A stretch of DNA of 15,659 nt from Thermodesulfobacteriaceae bacterium (lineage in GTDB: Bacteria; Desulfobacterota; Dissulfuribacteria; Dissulfuribacterales; UBA3076): assembly GCA_012961845.1 (NCBI GenBank), contig DTYO01000165.1, positions 1 to 15,659 of the forward strand, read 5' to 3'. The notes beneath the pieces were generated by a model, which saw nothing but the letters and a program-made list of their open reading frames with translations, ran no database searches and was not told where the DNA came from. This document shows, one piece after another, positions 1 to 6,220 of this stretch; the first letter of the stretch is position 1, and every line of letters starts with the position of its first letter. The position numbers and the translations under genes are program-made.

Positions 1-101
1 GAGATGCCCCTGACAGTTATGCTGCAGGGATTGCCAGACAGGAAGACATCCTTTCCGACGGCTTCCAGTATTTCCTGTAAATTACCTTTCGTAAAGGACA
101 T
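1..101 (-). CDS. Mur ligase N-terminal fragment (MurF-like; MurE possible), cut by window edge
   Basis: Reading leftward from an ATG at 101 gives 33 codons before the window ends, so only the N-terminus is visible. The peptide starts MSFTKGNLQEILEAV and ends near SITVRGIS, where Mur ligases have 'hxGIsxDSR'. Mur ligases add amino acids to UDP-MurNAc in the cytoplasm. In the standard dcw order murE follows ftsI and murF follows murE. The 'FT..LQEILEAVG' opening fits MurF (which adds D-Ala-D-Ala) better than MurE, but 33 residues cannot settle it. It lies 62 bases downstream of the ftsI homologue on the same strand, so probably in the same operon. No strong ribosome-binding site is seen; an in-frame TTG three codons upstream is an alternative start. 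Confidence 0.6.
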   Translation of the reverse strand, partial: MSFTKGNLQEILEAVGKDVFLSGNPCSITVRGI

Positions 102-163
102 ATGGACCAAATTCCCGGTGCGGAAGGTTTCCCGGGGACAATGCCGGATCGCAGGGTTTCCGG

Positions 164-2029
164 CTACATCAGCGACAGGGGCCTGCATTCCACTCTGCAC
201 GAAGAGATACCTTTCAGTGAGGTGCCTGGTGCCGGGTATTGTGACCTTATGGTTCCCGAGCCGGTTATCTCCATGTCAAGACCCAGCGGTCTCAGTATAC
301 TGTATGCCTCCCTCATGGTGCGGCCTGACAGGTCAGGCATTCTGTTTCTACCGGAGGCGGTTTTTTTTCTGTGAGTTTCCAGGCTGGCCGGACCGCCGGA
401 TGCCTGGACGAACCCAGGTTCATTCAGTGCCGGATCCCGGGTCATCGGTATCCTGGCGGCCTGTTTTGCAATGCGGAGCGTCCTGCCCAGGGTGCCGCGT
501 CTTGTTCGCGGATCCCGTTTGACACCATCCAGGCATAGAATATAACTTACAACAGGAGATTCTGCAGGCCAGAAACCCAGCACGGAAACCTGCGCCGGAT
601 CTTTTCTCGAAGGGGCTTTGTCGGCTGTGCTCCACTTGATGCTGCAAAGAGAAGGGCCTCTCCTGACGGAGAGTTTTCTGCGGATCCTTGTTTTGAGCTC
701 ATCCGAAAGCCAGGCCTGATCCGCCTGAGCCGGACTGACACCAGCAGTTCGGGGTGCATTCAGCGCGACGTGCGGATAGACCCTGCTGCCGTTGCTGAAC
801 AGGTCCGAAAATGCCTTCAAAATCTGGATGGGGCTGGCCTTTATGCCTGATCCTGCATCCGGGTTCCAGGAATACCGGATCGCGGGGTTCATGCTTCCAG
901 TGCTCTCCCCAGGGAGATCTATGCCTGTGGGCTGTCCGAATCCCAGGGTGCACAGGTCTTCGGCTAGGCCGGGATAGCGTGGCAGATCCGCCAGCTCTTC
1001 AGCAGACCATGGGCTCCAGATGACAAGCCCTGCCGCGACTTCCTGCCATCGGCACCTGGATCGGCCTTTCCTGCTGCGGCTGTTTTTCCTGTCTGTACCG
1101 TCTGTTCTGCCGGCTGGGTCTTCACCTGTCTCCTGCCTTGACTTAGACTCCAGTTCGGTCCGCTGCTCGGCCATGTATCCCACGACAGGGAGTATGACTG
1201 CCGGGTCAACGTCCGCTTCAAGGGCATGATTTACGGTGCTGGTCTCCGGATGCTCCCAGAAGTTGTCGGGATCAAGCGAGGGCAGGCTGGCAAGCGCCAG
1301 GACTTCTCCATTCCGGATGTCCATGACCACCATGCAGCCTTTTTCGGCGCTCAGCCTCTGAAGTTGGGCTGCAAGTTCTTTCTGAGCAGCCAGTTGCACG
1401 CTGTGTTCAATGGTCAACCTCAGATTCGGCGTTTTAATGGTGTCCGAAGAACATTTTCCTGGGGCCAGCAGTTTTTCGTAAAAATACTCCACGCCGTCAA
1501 GACCGATTCCTCCGTGGTCTACAAATCCTACCACAGGGACGGCCGCTTCTCCGTAGGGATATTCCCTGGCGGCCTGAACAGTGGTTTTCAGGCCGTTCAG
1601 ATTCAGGCTTTTCAGGCGCTTCACCTGTTCACTGGTCAGGTCTTCCCTGAGCCATACCAGATCCTCTGATCTGTCCAGTATACCTGTGATGGTGTCAGGA
1701 GGAAGTTCCAGGATTTCAGCCAGGACAGGAACCCAGCTCCTGTCAGAGGGTACTATGAATGGATTGATATAGACAGAAACGGTCTCCCGGTCCGCGGCAA
1801 GGACTGCGCCTGTCCTGTCTACAACGGGAAGTCTGCTCCCGCGTTCCATATGGTGACGGCTGTACCGGCTCTGGTCCGCGGACTGCGCTATACCTGCGGC
1901 TTTCGGGCTGGATGCCTGGCCGGTATTCGGACTGTTATTGAGGCAGCCGGCAATGGTTGCAGTGGTGAACAGCAGCCCTGTCAGAAGCACCAGATACGTT
2001 TTTTTTTTGCCTTTTCCGCAGGAAAACAT
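164..2029 (-). CDS. ftsI: FtsI/PBP2-family protein with degenerate catalytic motifs, lipoprotein signal and PASTA domain
   Basis: This 621-residue protein occupies the ftsI place in the dcw operon, 9 bases after ftsL. FtsI normally crosslinks septal peptidoglycan in the periplasm. Family features present: the RG(x)5DRxGxxLA dimerisation-domain start (about residues 63-77), RxYPYG, GLDGVEYFYE, the TIDxxLQ equivalent (TIEHSVQ), MDxxxGEVLALAS, GFGQPTGIDLPGE from residue 363, and a C-terminal PASTA domain (about 565-618). Catalytic features are missing. An ungapped alignment puts VILP (278-281) where SxxK should be, with the nucleophile Ser as Val and the Lys as Pro. SPW (339-341) replaces SxN, and KAPS (471-474) replaces KTGT. 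Residues 290-327 are Arg/Lys/Ser-rich and unlike the family. The N-terminus is basic, then hydrophobic, then IAGC with Cys29, a lipobox, in place of the usual uncleaved anchor. The frame is open throughout. I infer an inactive, lipid-anchored pseudoenzyme, perhaps structural or regulatory. Confidence 0.85.
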   Translation of the reverse strand: MFSCGKGKKKTYLVLLTGLLFTTATIAGCLNNSPNTGQASSPKAAGIAQSADQSRYSRHHMERGSRLPVVDRTGAVLAADRETVSVYINPFIVPSDRSWVPVLAEILELPPDTITGILDRSEDLVWLREDLTSEQVKRLKSLNLNGLKTTVQAAREYPYGEAAVPVVGFVDHGGIGLDGVEYFYEKLLAPGKCSSDTIKTPNLRLTIEHSVQLAAQKELAAQLQRLSAEKGCMVVMDIRNGEVLALASLPSLDPDNFWEHPETSTVNHALEADVDPAVILPVVGYMAEQRTELESKSRQETGEDPAGRTDGTDRKNSRSRKGRSRCRWQEVAAGLVIWSPWSAEELADLPRYPGLAEDLCTLGFGQPTGIDLPGESTGSMNPAIRYSWNPDAGSGIKASPIQILKAFSDLFSNGSRVYPHVALNAPRTAGVSPAQADQAWLSDELKTRIRRKLSVRRGPSLCSIKWSTADKAPSRKDPAQVSVLGFWPAESPVVSYILCLDGVKRDPRTRRGTLGRTLRIAKQAARIPMTRDPALNEPGFVQASGGPASLETHRKKTASGRNRMPDLSGRTMREAYSILRPLGLDMEITGSGTIRSQYPAPGTSLKGISSCRVECRPLSLM

Positions 2030-2038
2030 CAGAACTGA

Positions 2039-2395
2039 TTATTTCAGGTATACTACCTGCCCGGTTCTGGGCGGATGCAGCCCCAGTTTCCGTCCGATTT
2101 TCTTCATCTGTTCCGAGTGTACGAGCTCGTCCCTGTCCTTACTGAGTTTCTCGTTCATGGAGTTCAGCTGTACGGCCTCAGTCTGCAGTACTTCCAGGTC
2201 CTTGGCGATGCTCCGAATCTCGCGGCCGGTCCAGAGTCCCAGGACCAGCATAGCGGCTGCGAAGACAGAGATGATACATTCCTTCCAGGATACCCGTAGT
2301 TTCCTGGTACTCCTGGGGCGGGAAAAGCTCCTTTTGCCCATTGAGCTGTAGGGCTGTCTCTGCGGCATTCTCAGGGTGGCTGTCCTAATACTCAT
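2039..2395 (-). CDS. ftsL: cell division protein FtsL/DivIC-like
   Basis: A 118-residue bitopic membrane protein at the ftsL position between rsmH and the ftsI homologue. A basic cytoplasmic tail (1-38, rich in Arg and Ser) is followed by one transmembrane helix (about 39-55). Then comes a heptad-like coiled coil (about 60-98) and the short terminal motif 'KKIGRKLGLHPP..GQVVYL', typical of FtsL/DivIC. FtsL forms a complex with FtsB and FtsQ and activates FtsWI at the septum. The start is supported by GGAGG eight bases upstream of the ATG. Sequence conservation in this family is low, so the call rests on topology, the C-terminal motif and gene order. Its usual partner, the FtsI-like product next door, appears to lack catalytic residues. 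Confidence 0.88.
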   Translation of the reverse strand: MSIRTATLRMPQRQPYSSMGKRSFSRPRSTRKLRVSWKECIISVFAAAMLVLGLWTGREIRSIAKDLEVLQTEAVQLNSMNEKLSKDRDELVHSEQMKKIGRKLGLHPPRTGQVVYLK

Positions 2396-2451
2396 TATTA
2401 TCGCCTCCGTTCGTATGGCTCAGCCTGGCAGGTGGTGGCACAGGCATCCGG

Positions 2452-3336
2452 CTATTTGACCCTCTCGGCAATCCTCAATTTTGCGCTCCTGGCCCGGGGG
2501 TTCTGCATGATTTCCTGCTGGCCGGGAGTCATGGGCTTCCTGGTCAGGGGGTTCAGCCTCACATCGTTCCTGAACGCATGTTTGACCAGTCTGTCTTCCA
2601 GGGAATGAAAGCTGATGATGCACAGCCGGCCACCCTTTTTTAGGCATGTGGGAAAATAGTCAAGAGCAGACTTGAGATTTTCCAGCTCGGTATTTACGGC
2701 TATCCGCAGGGCCTGGAAGACCCTCGTGGCAGGATGAATCCTGCGCGGGTGAAATCTTCTCGGTATGGCTTCGGCCACAATCCTGGCCAGGTCGGCAGAA
2801 GTGAGGACGGGATTCCGGCTCCTTCGTTCCACGATCTTTTTCGCTATTCTCCTGGCCCAGCGCTCTTCACCATATGACCTGAAAAGCTCGGCGAGCCTGT
2901 TCTCCGGCATCCGGTTTACCATGTCTGCAGCAGTGACTGTTCCGAAGCGGTTCATCCTCATGTCAAGAGGCTCGTCCCTGAGAAAACTGAATCCTCTTCC
3001 GCTCCTTTCAAGTTGGTAAGATGACAGCCCCAGGTCCATCAGGATGCCATCCACGGAATCCATCTCTTCTGCATAGAGGATGTCAGGCAGAGAGCAGAAA
3101 TTGCTGTGGATCAGGTGAACCCTGGATCCGAAGGAAGCCAGCCTCTCGCGGGCTTTGTCAATGGTTTCGGCATCCATGTCGAAGCCTATGATCATCTCGA
3201 CTTCCGGATGCCGCTGCAGAATGGCCTGGATATGCCCGCCCATTCCAGTAGTGGCATCCACGTAAACACCTCCGGGCCTGATATAGAGACCTTCCATGAT
3301 TTCATCGACCATGACAGAGGCGTGAATAGACGTCAT
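2452..3336 (-). CDS. rsmH: 16S rRNA (cytosine1402-N4)-methyltransferase RsmH (MraW)
   Basis: RsmH methylates N4 of C1402 in the decoding centre of 16S rRNA using S-adenosylmethionine. The protein starts MTSIHASVMVDEIMEGL, matching the family's H.PVML.E opening, so I use the ATG at 3336 and not the upstream in-frame ATG at 3387, which lies inside mraZ. That gives 294 residues, near the usual 300-315. Visible motifs are DATTGMGGH (SAM-binding loop, about 27-35), DGILMDLGLSS, RGFSF..DEPLDMRM, HPATRVFQALRIAVN and the closing NPRARSAKLRIAE. The ATG begins one base after the mraZ stop (TGAGATG), and no good ribosome site is seen, so translation is probably coupled to mraZ. Confidence 0.96.
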   Translation of the reverse strand: MTSIHASVMVDEIMEGLYIRPGGVYVDATTGMGGHIQAILQRHPEVEMIIGFDMDAETIDKARERLASFGSRVHLIHSNFCSLPDILYAEEMDSVDGILMDLGLSSYQLERSGRGFSFLRDEPLDMRMNRFGTVTAADMVNRMPENRLAELFRSYGEERWARRIAKKIVERRSRNPVLTSADLARIVAEAIPRRFHPRRIHPATRVFQALRIAVNTELENLKSALDYFPTCLKKGGRLCIISFHSLEDRLVKHAFRNDVRLNPLTRKPMTPGQQEIMQNPRARSAKLRIAERVK

Positions 3337-3337
3337 C

Positions 3338-3787
3338 TCACTGGCCGGACCCAAACTGTGTAAAGATTTCGCTGCTGTACTGATCAAAATTGTCCTTTGC
3401 GTTCTGTAGCTCGCCTTCCAGGGTGTTTTTGTTCCAGATTTCGAAATAGTTTAGCAGGCCTGACAGTACTACTTCCTTTTCGAGTCCTGCTTCCATGCGC
3501 AGGCCTGAAGGAAGCAGGATCCTTCCCTGTCCGTCAATGGGGCATTCGACTGCCGCTCCCAGTAGATATCTTTTGAACGACAATACTTCCGGGGGGCCGA
3601 ACCTGAACTGGCTGAACTGCTCTTCTATCGCCCGCCATTCTTCCAGGGGGTAGGCGGCGAGGCATGAGGGGAGATTGGTCACGATCAACCGGCCATCGTA
3701 TCTGGTCTTTAGAATATCCCTGAAACGTGCCGGGATACTGAGCCGTCCCTTCGAGTCCAGGACGTGGGTCGATCTCCCTCTGAACAT
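3338..3787 (-). CDS. mraZ: transcriptional regulator MraZ
   Basis: MraZ is a DNA-binding protein of the AbrB-like swapped-hairpin fold that represses the dcw operon it heads. The product starts MFRGRSTHVLDSKGRLSIPARFRD, the diagnostic first half-repeat. The second half-repeat contains 'ECPIDGQGRILLPSGLR'. Length is 149 residues, as usual (about 143-152). An ATG 20 codons upstream is in frame but lies inside the phased operator repeats, and family homology starts at 3787. AAAGGGG about eight bases upstream serves as the ribosome site. First gene of mraZ-rsmH-ftsL-ftsI-Mur ligase, with its own promoter and operator directly upstream. Confidence 0.97.
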   Translation of the reverse strand: MFRGRSTHVLDSKGRLSIPARFRDILKTRYDGRLIVTNLPSCLAAYPLEEWRAIEEQFSQFRFGPPEVLSFKRYLLGAAVECPIDGQGRILLPSGLRMEAGLEKEVVLSGLLNYFEIWNKNTLEGELQNAKDNFDQYSSEIFTQFGSGQ

Positions 3788-3790
3788 ACG

Positions 3791-3830
3791 GCGTACCCCT
3801 TTGCCCCACTTTGTACCACTAGCTACCACC
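3791..3830 (-). promoter_or_regulatory. putative MraZ operator: four 10-bp-phased RGTGG-type repeats
   Basis: Read on the minus strand this stretch is four consecutive 10-base units, each beginning with a G-rich pentamer and followed by a five-base spacer: GGTGGTAGCT, AGTGGTACAA, AGTGGGGCAA, AGGGGTACGC. Characterised MraZ proteins bind short GT/G-rich direct repeats at 10-bp spacing upstream of mraZ. The array lies between the -10 box and the mraZ start codon, where binding would block early transcription. The last unit also overlaps the ribosome-binding site. Confidence 0.8.
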
Positions 3831-3860
3831 ACTATATTGATAGACAATGTACGGTGTCAA
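3831..3860 (-). promoter_or_regulatory. sigma70-type promoter of mraZ/dcw operon
   Basis: On the minus strand a perfect -35 TTGACA (3855-3860) is followed, after 18 bases, by a -10 TATAGT (3831-3836, 5 of 6 matches to consensus). The predicted transcript would start near 3824 and carry a leader of about 36 bases made almost entirely of the phased repeats. Confidence 0.75.
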
Positions 3861-3890
3861 GGGGAAAAGAGAGAAAATTAGAGAAAAAAA
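3861..3890 (-). promoter_or_regulatory. phased A/T tracts upstream of mraZ promoter (UP-element-like)
   Basis: Directly upstream of the -35 box are A-tracts at 3865-3868, 3874-3877 and 3884-3890, spaced by about one helical turn (T-tracts on the transcribed orientation). This is the position and composition of an UP element contacted by the RNA polymerase alpha subunit, or of intrinsically bent DNA. More A-runs follow at 3946-3953, 3963-3970 and 3977-3981. Confidence 0.45.
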
Positions 3891-4112
3891 TTAGTAGGTT
3901 AGGAAGAGTAAACTATATCTTATCGGATTGTTTGGATATTTCTTTAAAAAAAATCGGCAGGCAAAAAAAACGCCCTAAAAATGGTAGAAAAGGGTTTGCA
4001 TCTCGGCTTGCGAGGTGTGCAGGCGTACCGGAGACAGTCGGCTGGGCGGTGGTATAAAGTGGGGAGAAATCTTGTGAGGCTTCTGAAGGGAGGCCGGCGA
4101 GCGGTCCGGTGA
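3891..4112. other. intergenic region between mltG and mraZ promoter, no gene seen
   Basis: Together with the promoter this is a gap of about 325 bases between mltG and mraZ. It is AT-rich on the left, with two A8 runs 17 bases apart, and GC-rich on the right. A weak bulged hairpin (about 3996-4020, arms TGCA..CTCG / CGAG..TGCA) is present. No stem followed directly by a T-run that would make a convincing mltG terminator is seen. Confidence 0.5.
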
Positions 4113-5192
4113 TCAGTTCCGGGGGGGCGCTTTCACGTTTGTTGCCCGTCCTGAGGTGCGCAGCTCTTTTTTAGACCGTCTGTAACGCTGATACCTGTCC
4201 ACTGCCCTGTTGTGTTCTGCCAGGGTCCTGGAAAAGTGATGTGTGCCGTTGTTCTTGGAGACAAAATACAAATACCCCTCTTCTGAGGGTTCCAGAACGG
4301 CCCTGATGGATTCCCTGCCCGGGTTGGAGATTGGCCCGGCCGGAAGTCCCTTCTTCTTGTACGTGTTGTAAGGGGTCTCCTTCCTGAGATCCTTCCACCT
4401 GAGTCTCTTCCTGTTTGTACGGGTTTCTACGAGTATCCCATAGCGGACAGTGGGATCGGCTTGGAGGCGCATGCCTTTTTTCAGGCGGTTCCAGAATACT
4501 CCTGCGATCAGGGCGCGTTCCCCGGGCCTCATCGCCTCTTCTTCCACTATTGAGGCGAGTATCACCGCCTGGTGGACGCCGACCCCCATTTCCCGGGCCT
4601 TTATGTGGAACTGTTCTGCGTGCCATACTTCCCAGAACCTGTCCACGAAGACCCGTACCATCTGCCCGGCTGTGGTGTCCTTTGTGAGCCTGTAGGTGTC
4701 AGGAAACAGGTATCCCTCGGCTGAAAGGGCCTTGATGCCCAACTTGTCTAGGAGTTCACGGTCTGTTGCGGCCTGGAGAAAGGCATTTCTCTCGGCAAGT
4801 CCAGCCTTTTCCAGCAGCCCGGCAAGCTGAAACATGTTGAAGCCCTCCGGTATGGTGACCATGTACTGCAGGGTTTTCCCTTGCACCAGGGCGTCCAGGA
4901 TCTCCGCGGGGGTCTGCCAGGGATAAAGTTTGTACTCGCCTGCCTGGATGCGGGCGGTCTGCTTTCTGTACCATGCCAGGACGAAAAGACCGTCTGCCGA
5001 TCTTATCAGGCCCTGGGCACGGAGTTTTTCAGCAACTTCTGCAAAAGAACTGCCCTGGGGTACCACGAACACCCTGCCGCTTCCGGTTTCTGCAGCCGGC
5101 TTCGTCCAGTGGAGCCAGGTGGCAAGGCCTGTGAGGCAGGATGTCGCAATGGCAAATACCGTGAGAAATATTACGAGGGATCTGATGGACAT
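4113..5192 (-). CDS. mltG: endolytic murein transglycosylase MltG
   Basis: MltG (YceG family) is an inner-membrane lytic transglycosylase that cuts nascent glycan strands and so terminates their elongation. With the start at 5192 the protein has 359 residues and a normal MltG layout: a short cytoplasmic end MSIRS, one transmembrane helix (about 5-27), then a LysM-like region ('VPQGSSFAEVAEKL') and the catalytic domain. The catalytic motif ASIVEEE places the presumed catalytic Glu at residue 217. It is followed by ER..IAGVFWNRL..GM.LQADPTV.YG and the C-terminal 'TPYNTY...GLP.GPI.NPG..SI.A...P....YLYFVSKN.G.H.FS'. An ATG at 5231 would add 13 residues and is possible. The longer frame to 5336 is rejected because it translates repeat A1. 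Role in the region: wall metabolism, adjacent to the dcw operon but transcribed separately. Confidence 0.93.
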   Translation of the reverse strand: MSIRSLVIFLTVFAIATSCLTGLATWLHWTKPAAETGSGRVFVVPQGSSFAEVAEKLRAQGLIRSADGLFVLAWYRKQTARIQAGEYKLYPWQTPAEILDALVQGKTLQYMVTIPEGFNMFQLAGLLEKAGLAERNAFLQAATDRELLDKLGIKALSAEGYLFPDTYRLTKDTTAGQMVRVFVDRFWEVWHAEQFHIKAREMGVGVHQAVILASIVEEEAMRPGERALIAGVFWNRLKKGMRLQADPTVRYGILVETRTNRKRLRWKDLRKETPYNTYKKKGLPAGPISNPGRESIRAVLEPSEEGYLYFVSKNNGTHHFSRTLAEHNRAVDRYQRYRRSKKELRTSGRATNVKAPPRN

Positions 5193-5274
5193 GGACTGTA
5201 CCGGGCCTGTATGGATTTGACTGGGGCTCATCCCGGATTGTTTACCTGCTGGGCCGAACAATCCGTCCCCATGA

Positions 5275-5350
5275 GGGCATCTCCAAAAATCAGGAATTTT
5301 GTTTGACGGCAAGGCAGCCGTTGAGCAAAACAACAATTTTTAAAGATGCC
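5275..5350 (-). repeat. dispersed repeat family A, short copy A1
   Basis: A 76-base element that folds almost end to end into a hairpin (GGGCATCT paired with AGATGCC, AAAAAT with ATTTTT, ACGGC with GCCGT). It matches copies A2-A4 in reverse orientation. Its left arm shares the 19 bases AAAAATCAGGAATTTTGTT exactly with the complement of the right arm of A3. The central core of the longer copies is missing. It lies directly upstream of mltG. A possible 4-base target duplication (ATGA) flanks it. Confidence 0.75.
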
Positions 5351-5600
5351 GATGAATGCATAATACAGAGTGGAATGGAGATGCACAACCAGGGGAGAAG
5401 AGACAGACTGTCGACAGGTAACGGAAAAGCCGCTTTTCCGTCTCCGGGCGGTTGGGACCAGGGATTCCTGTAATGTTCTGTACCCTCGGTCGGGGTATAT
5501 TCTGATCTGAATGCCCATCATGAGCAGCTTGGAAAACATTACATGAATCCCCGGTCATGACGCATTCATCGTCCATCTCTGTTCATCCACAGCAGGTGGC
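5351..5600. other. intergenic stretch, no gene seen
   Basis: No frame here looks like a protein. Visible structure: a hairpin at 5421-5441 (separate entry), and the 10-mer GATGAATGCA at 5351-5360 matched in inverted orientation by GCATTCATC near 5562-5570. The latter pair is about 200 bases apart and of unknown meaning. Confidence 0.4.
5421..5441. repeat. perfect 9-bp hairpin (ACGGAAAAG / CTTTTCCGT)
   Basis: The arms ACGGAAAAG and CTTTTCCGT are exact reverse complements separated by three bases (CCG). No T-run follows on either strand, so it does not look like an intrinsic terminator. It could be an RNA processing site, a protein-binding palindrome or a decayed repeat. Confidence 0.6.
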
Positions 5601-5894
5601 CTACGTTCATCCCGGATTATCCTGCCTGCGAGCCTGCCAAAGATGCAGGGATGAATGTGCACAGGCACACTTTGGTATTAGACCCTCTTGACAACGCAGC
5701 AGATTCAGCAAACCTGCGAGCTGCCTGATCTGGGTTTAATCAGCTTTTGTCCCACTTTTGAAGCGAATAATCCGGGTTCATTGTTTTCCCCGTCTGGTCC
5801 GGTTATATTCATGATCCGTAAACTTGGATAATTCGGTTCGTGAATTTGCCGAACAATCTTTCGCTGCATCTTTTTGGTGCAGCTCTTGATTTTA
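5601..5894. repeat. remnants of repeat family B (several GGATAATCCGGG-type ends)
   Basis: The clearest copy is B4 at 5735-5778, ending GCGAATAATCCGGGTT and aligning over 44 bases with copies B1-B3. A reverse-strand end (ATCCCGGATTATCC, near 5609-5622) and a weaker match (GGATAATTCGG, near 5826-5836) flank it. The reverse end near 5606 and the forward end of B1 near 5968 form an imperfect inverted pair about 370 bases apart, as expected of a decayed small mobile element. No transposase frame is recognisable inside. Confidence 0.5.
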
Positions 5895-5968
5895 TATGTT
5901 TTATGTAACATGCTGAACTTTAAGTCAATTATCATTTATTGTGGTTTTTGGAGCGAATAATTCGGGTT
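5895..5968 (+). repeat. dispersed repeat family B, copy B1
   Basis: These 74 bases align with the reverse complement of 15587-15659 with one gap and roughly three-quarters identity by eye. Shared blocks include TAACATGCTG, CAATTA.CATTT and the terminal GATAAT.CGGGTT. The 3' end GGGTT is the same boundary as in B2, B3 and B4. Confidence 0.7.
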
Positions 5969-5992
5969 AAACCGAAAGGGCATGGTGAGACA

Positions 5993-6100
5993 ATGGCCAG
6001 GCTGATAGAGAGCAAAAAGGATCTGATCTGGATCATCTTTTTTATTCTGCTCCTTGGATGGATGGTCTTCAGGATGGGCAACCCCTCGGGAGCGCCGTGA
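5993..6100 (+). CDS. possible 35-residue single-helix membrane protein
   Basis: ATG at 5993 opens a frame of 35 codons ending TGA at 6098-6100. The peptide is a short charged head (ARLIESKKD), a strongly hydrophobic stretch (LIWIIFFILLLGWMVF, residues 11-26) and a short tail (RMGNPSGAP), so topology is a single transmembrane helix. GGTGAG lies three bases before the ATG, a close but purine-rich ribosome site. It lies just after repeat B1 and 120 bases before the TtcA-like gene on the same strand. No family is recognised; it may be a real microprotein or chance. Confidence 0.4.
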   Translation: MARLIESKKDLIWIIFFILLLGWMVFRMGNPSGAP

Positions 6101-6220
6101 ATTTTCATGCCGGGAAGTCTCGTGGAACGGGACTCTGAAGGTGCAGACACGCGAGGACGGTCATGCGGTCCTCCTGCGGCGGATTCGGGGATGAGGCCTG
6201 GCCACAGGCAGTAGAAACGC

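Noticed and set aside
164..2029. FtsI-like gene as a simple frameshifted pseudogene
   Set aside because: There is no stop or frame change; sequence on both sides of each altered motif stays in register with the family, and the PASTA domain is intact.
3337..3387. Longer rsmH start at 3387
   Set aside because: It would overlap the conserved end of mraZ; family homology starts at the ATG at 3336.
3788..3847. Longer mraZ start at 3847
   Set aside because: The extra residues come from the promoter and operator repeats; MFRG at 3787 is the family start.
3996..4020. Bulged hairpin downstream of mltG as terminator
   Set aside because: The nearest T-run on the minus strand is about 30 bases away, too far for an intrinsic terminator.
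5193..5336. Longer mltG start at 5336 adding 48 residues
   Set aside because: The added N-terminus translates repeat A1 and unrelated spacer; MltG proteins begin just before the transmembrane helix, as from 5192.
5351..5362. TGAATGCATA resembling the left half of the TetR operator
   Set aside because: Only one half-site matches and the second half is absent; chance is likely for ten bases.
5705..5935. Minus-strand 76-codon frame in the intergenic gap, possible transposase remnant
   Set aside because: No recognisable transposase motif; it is composed of family B repeat sequence.
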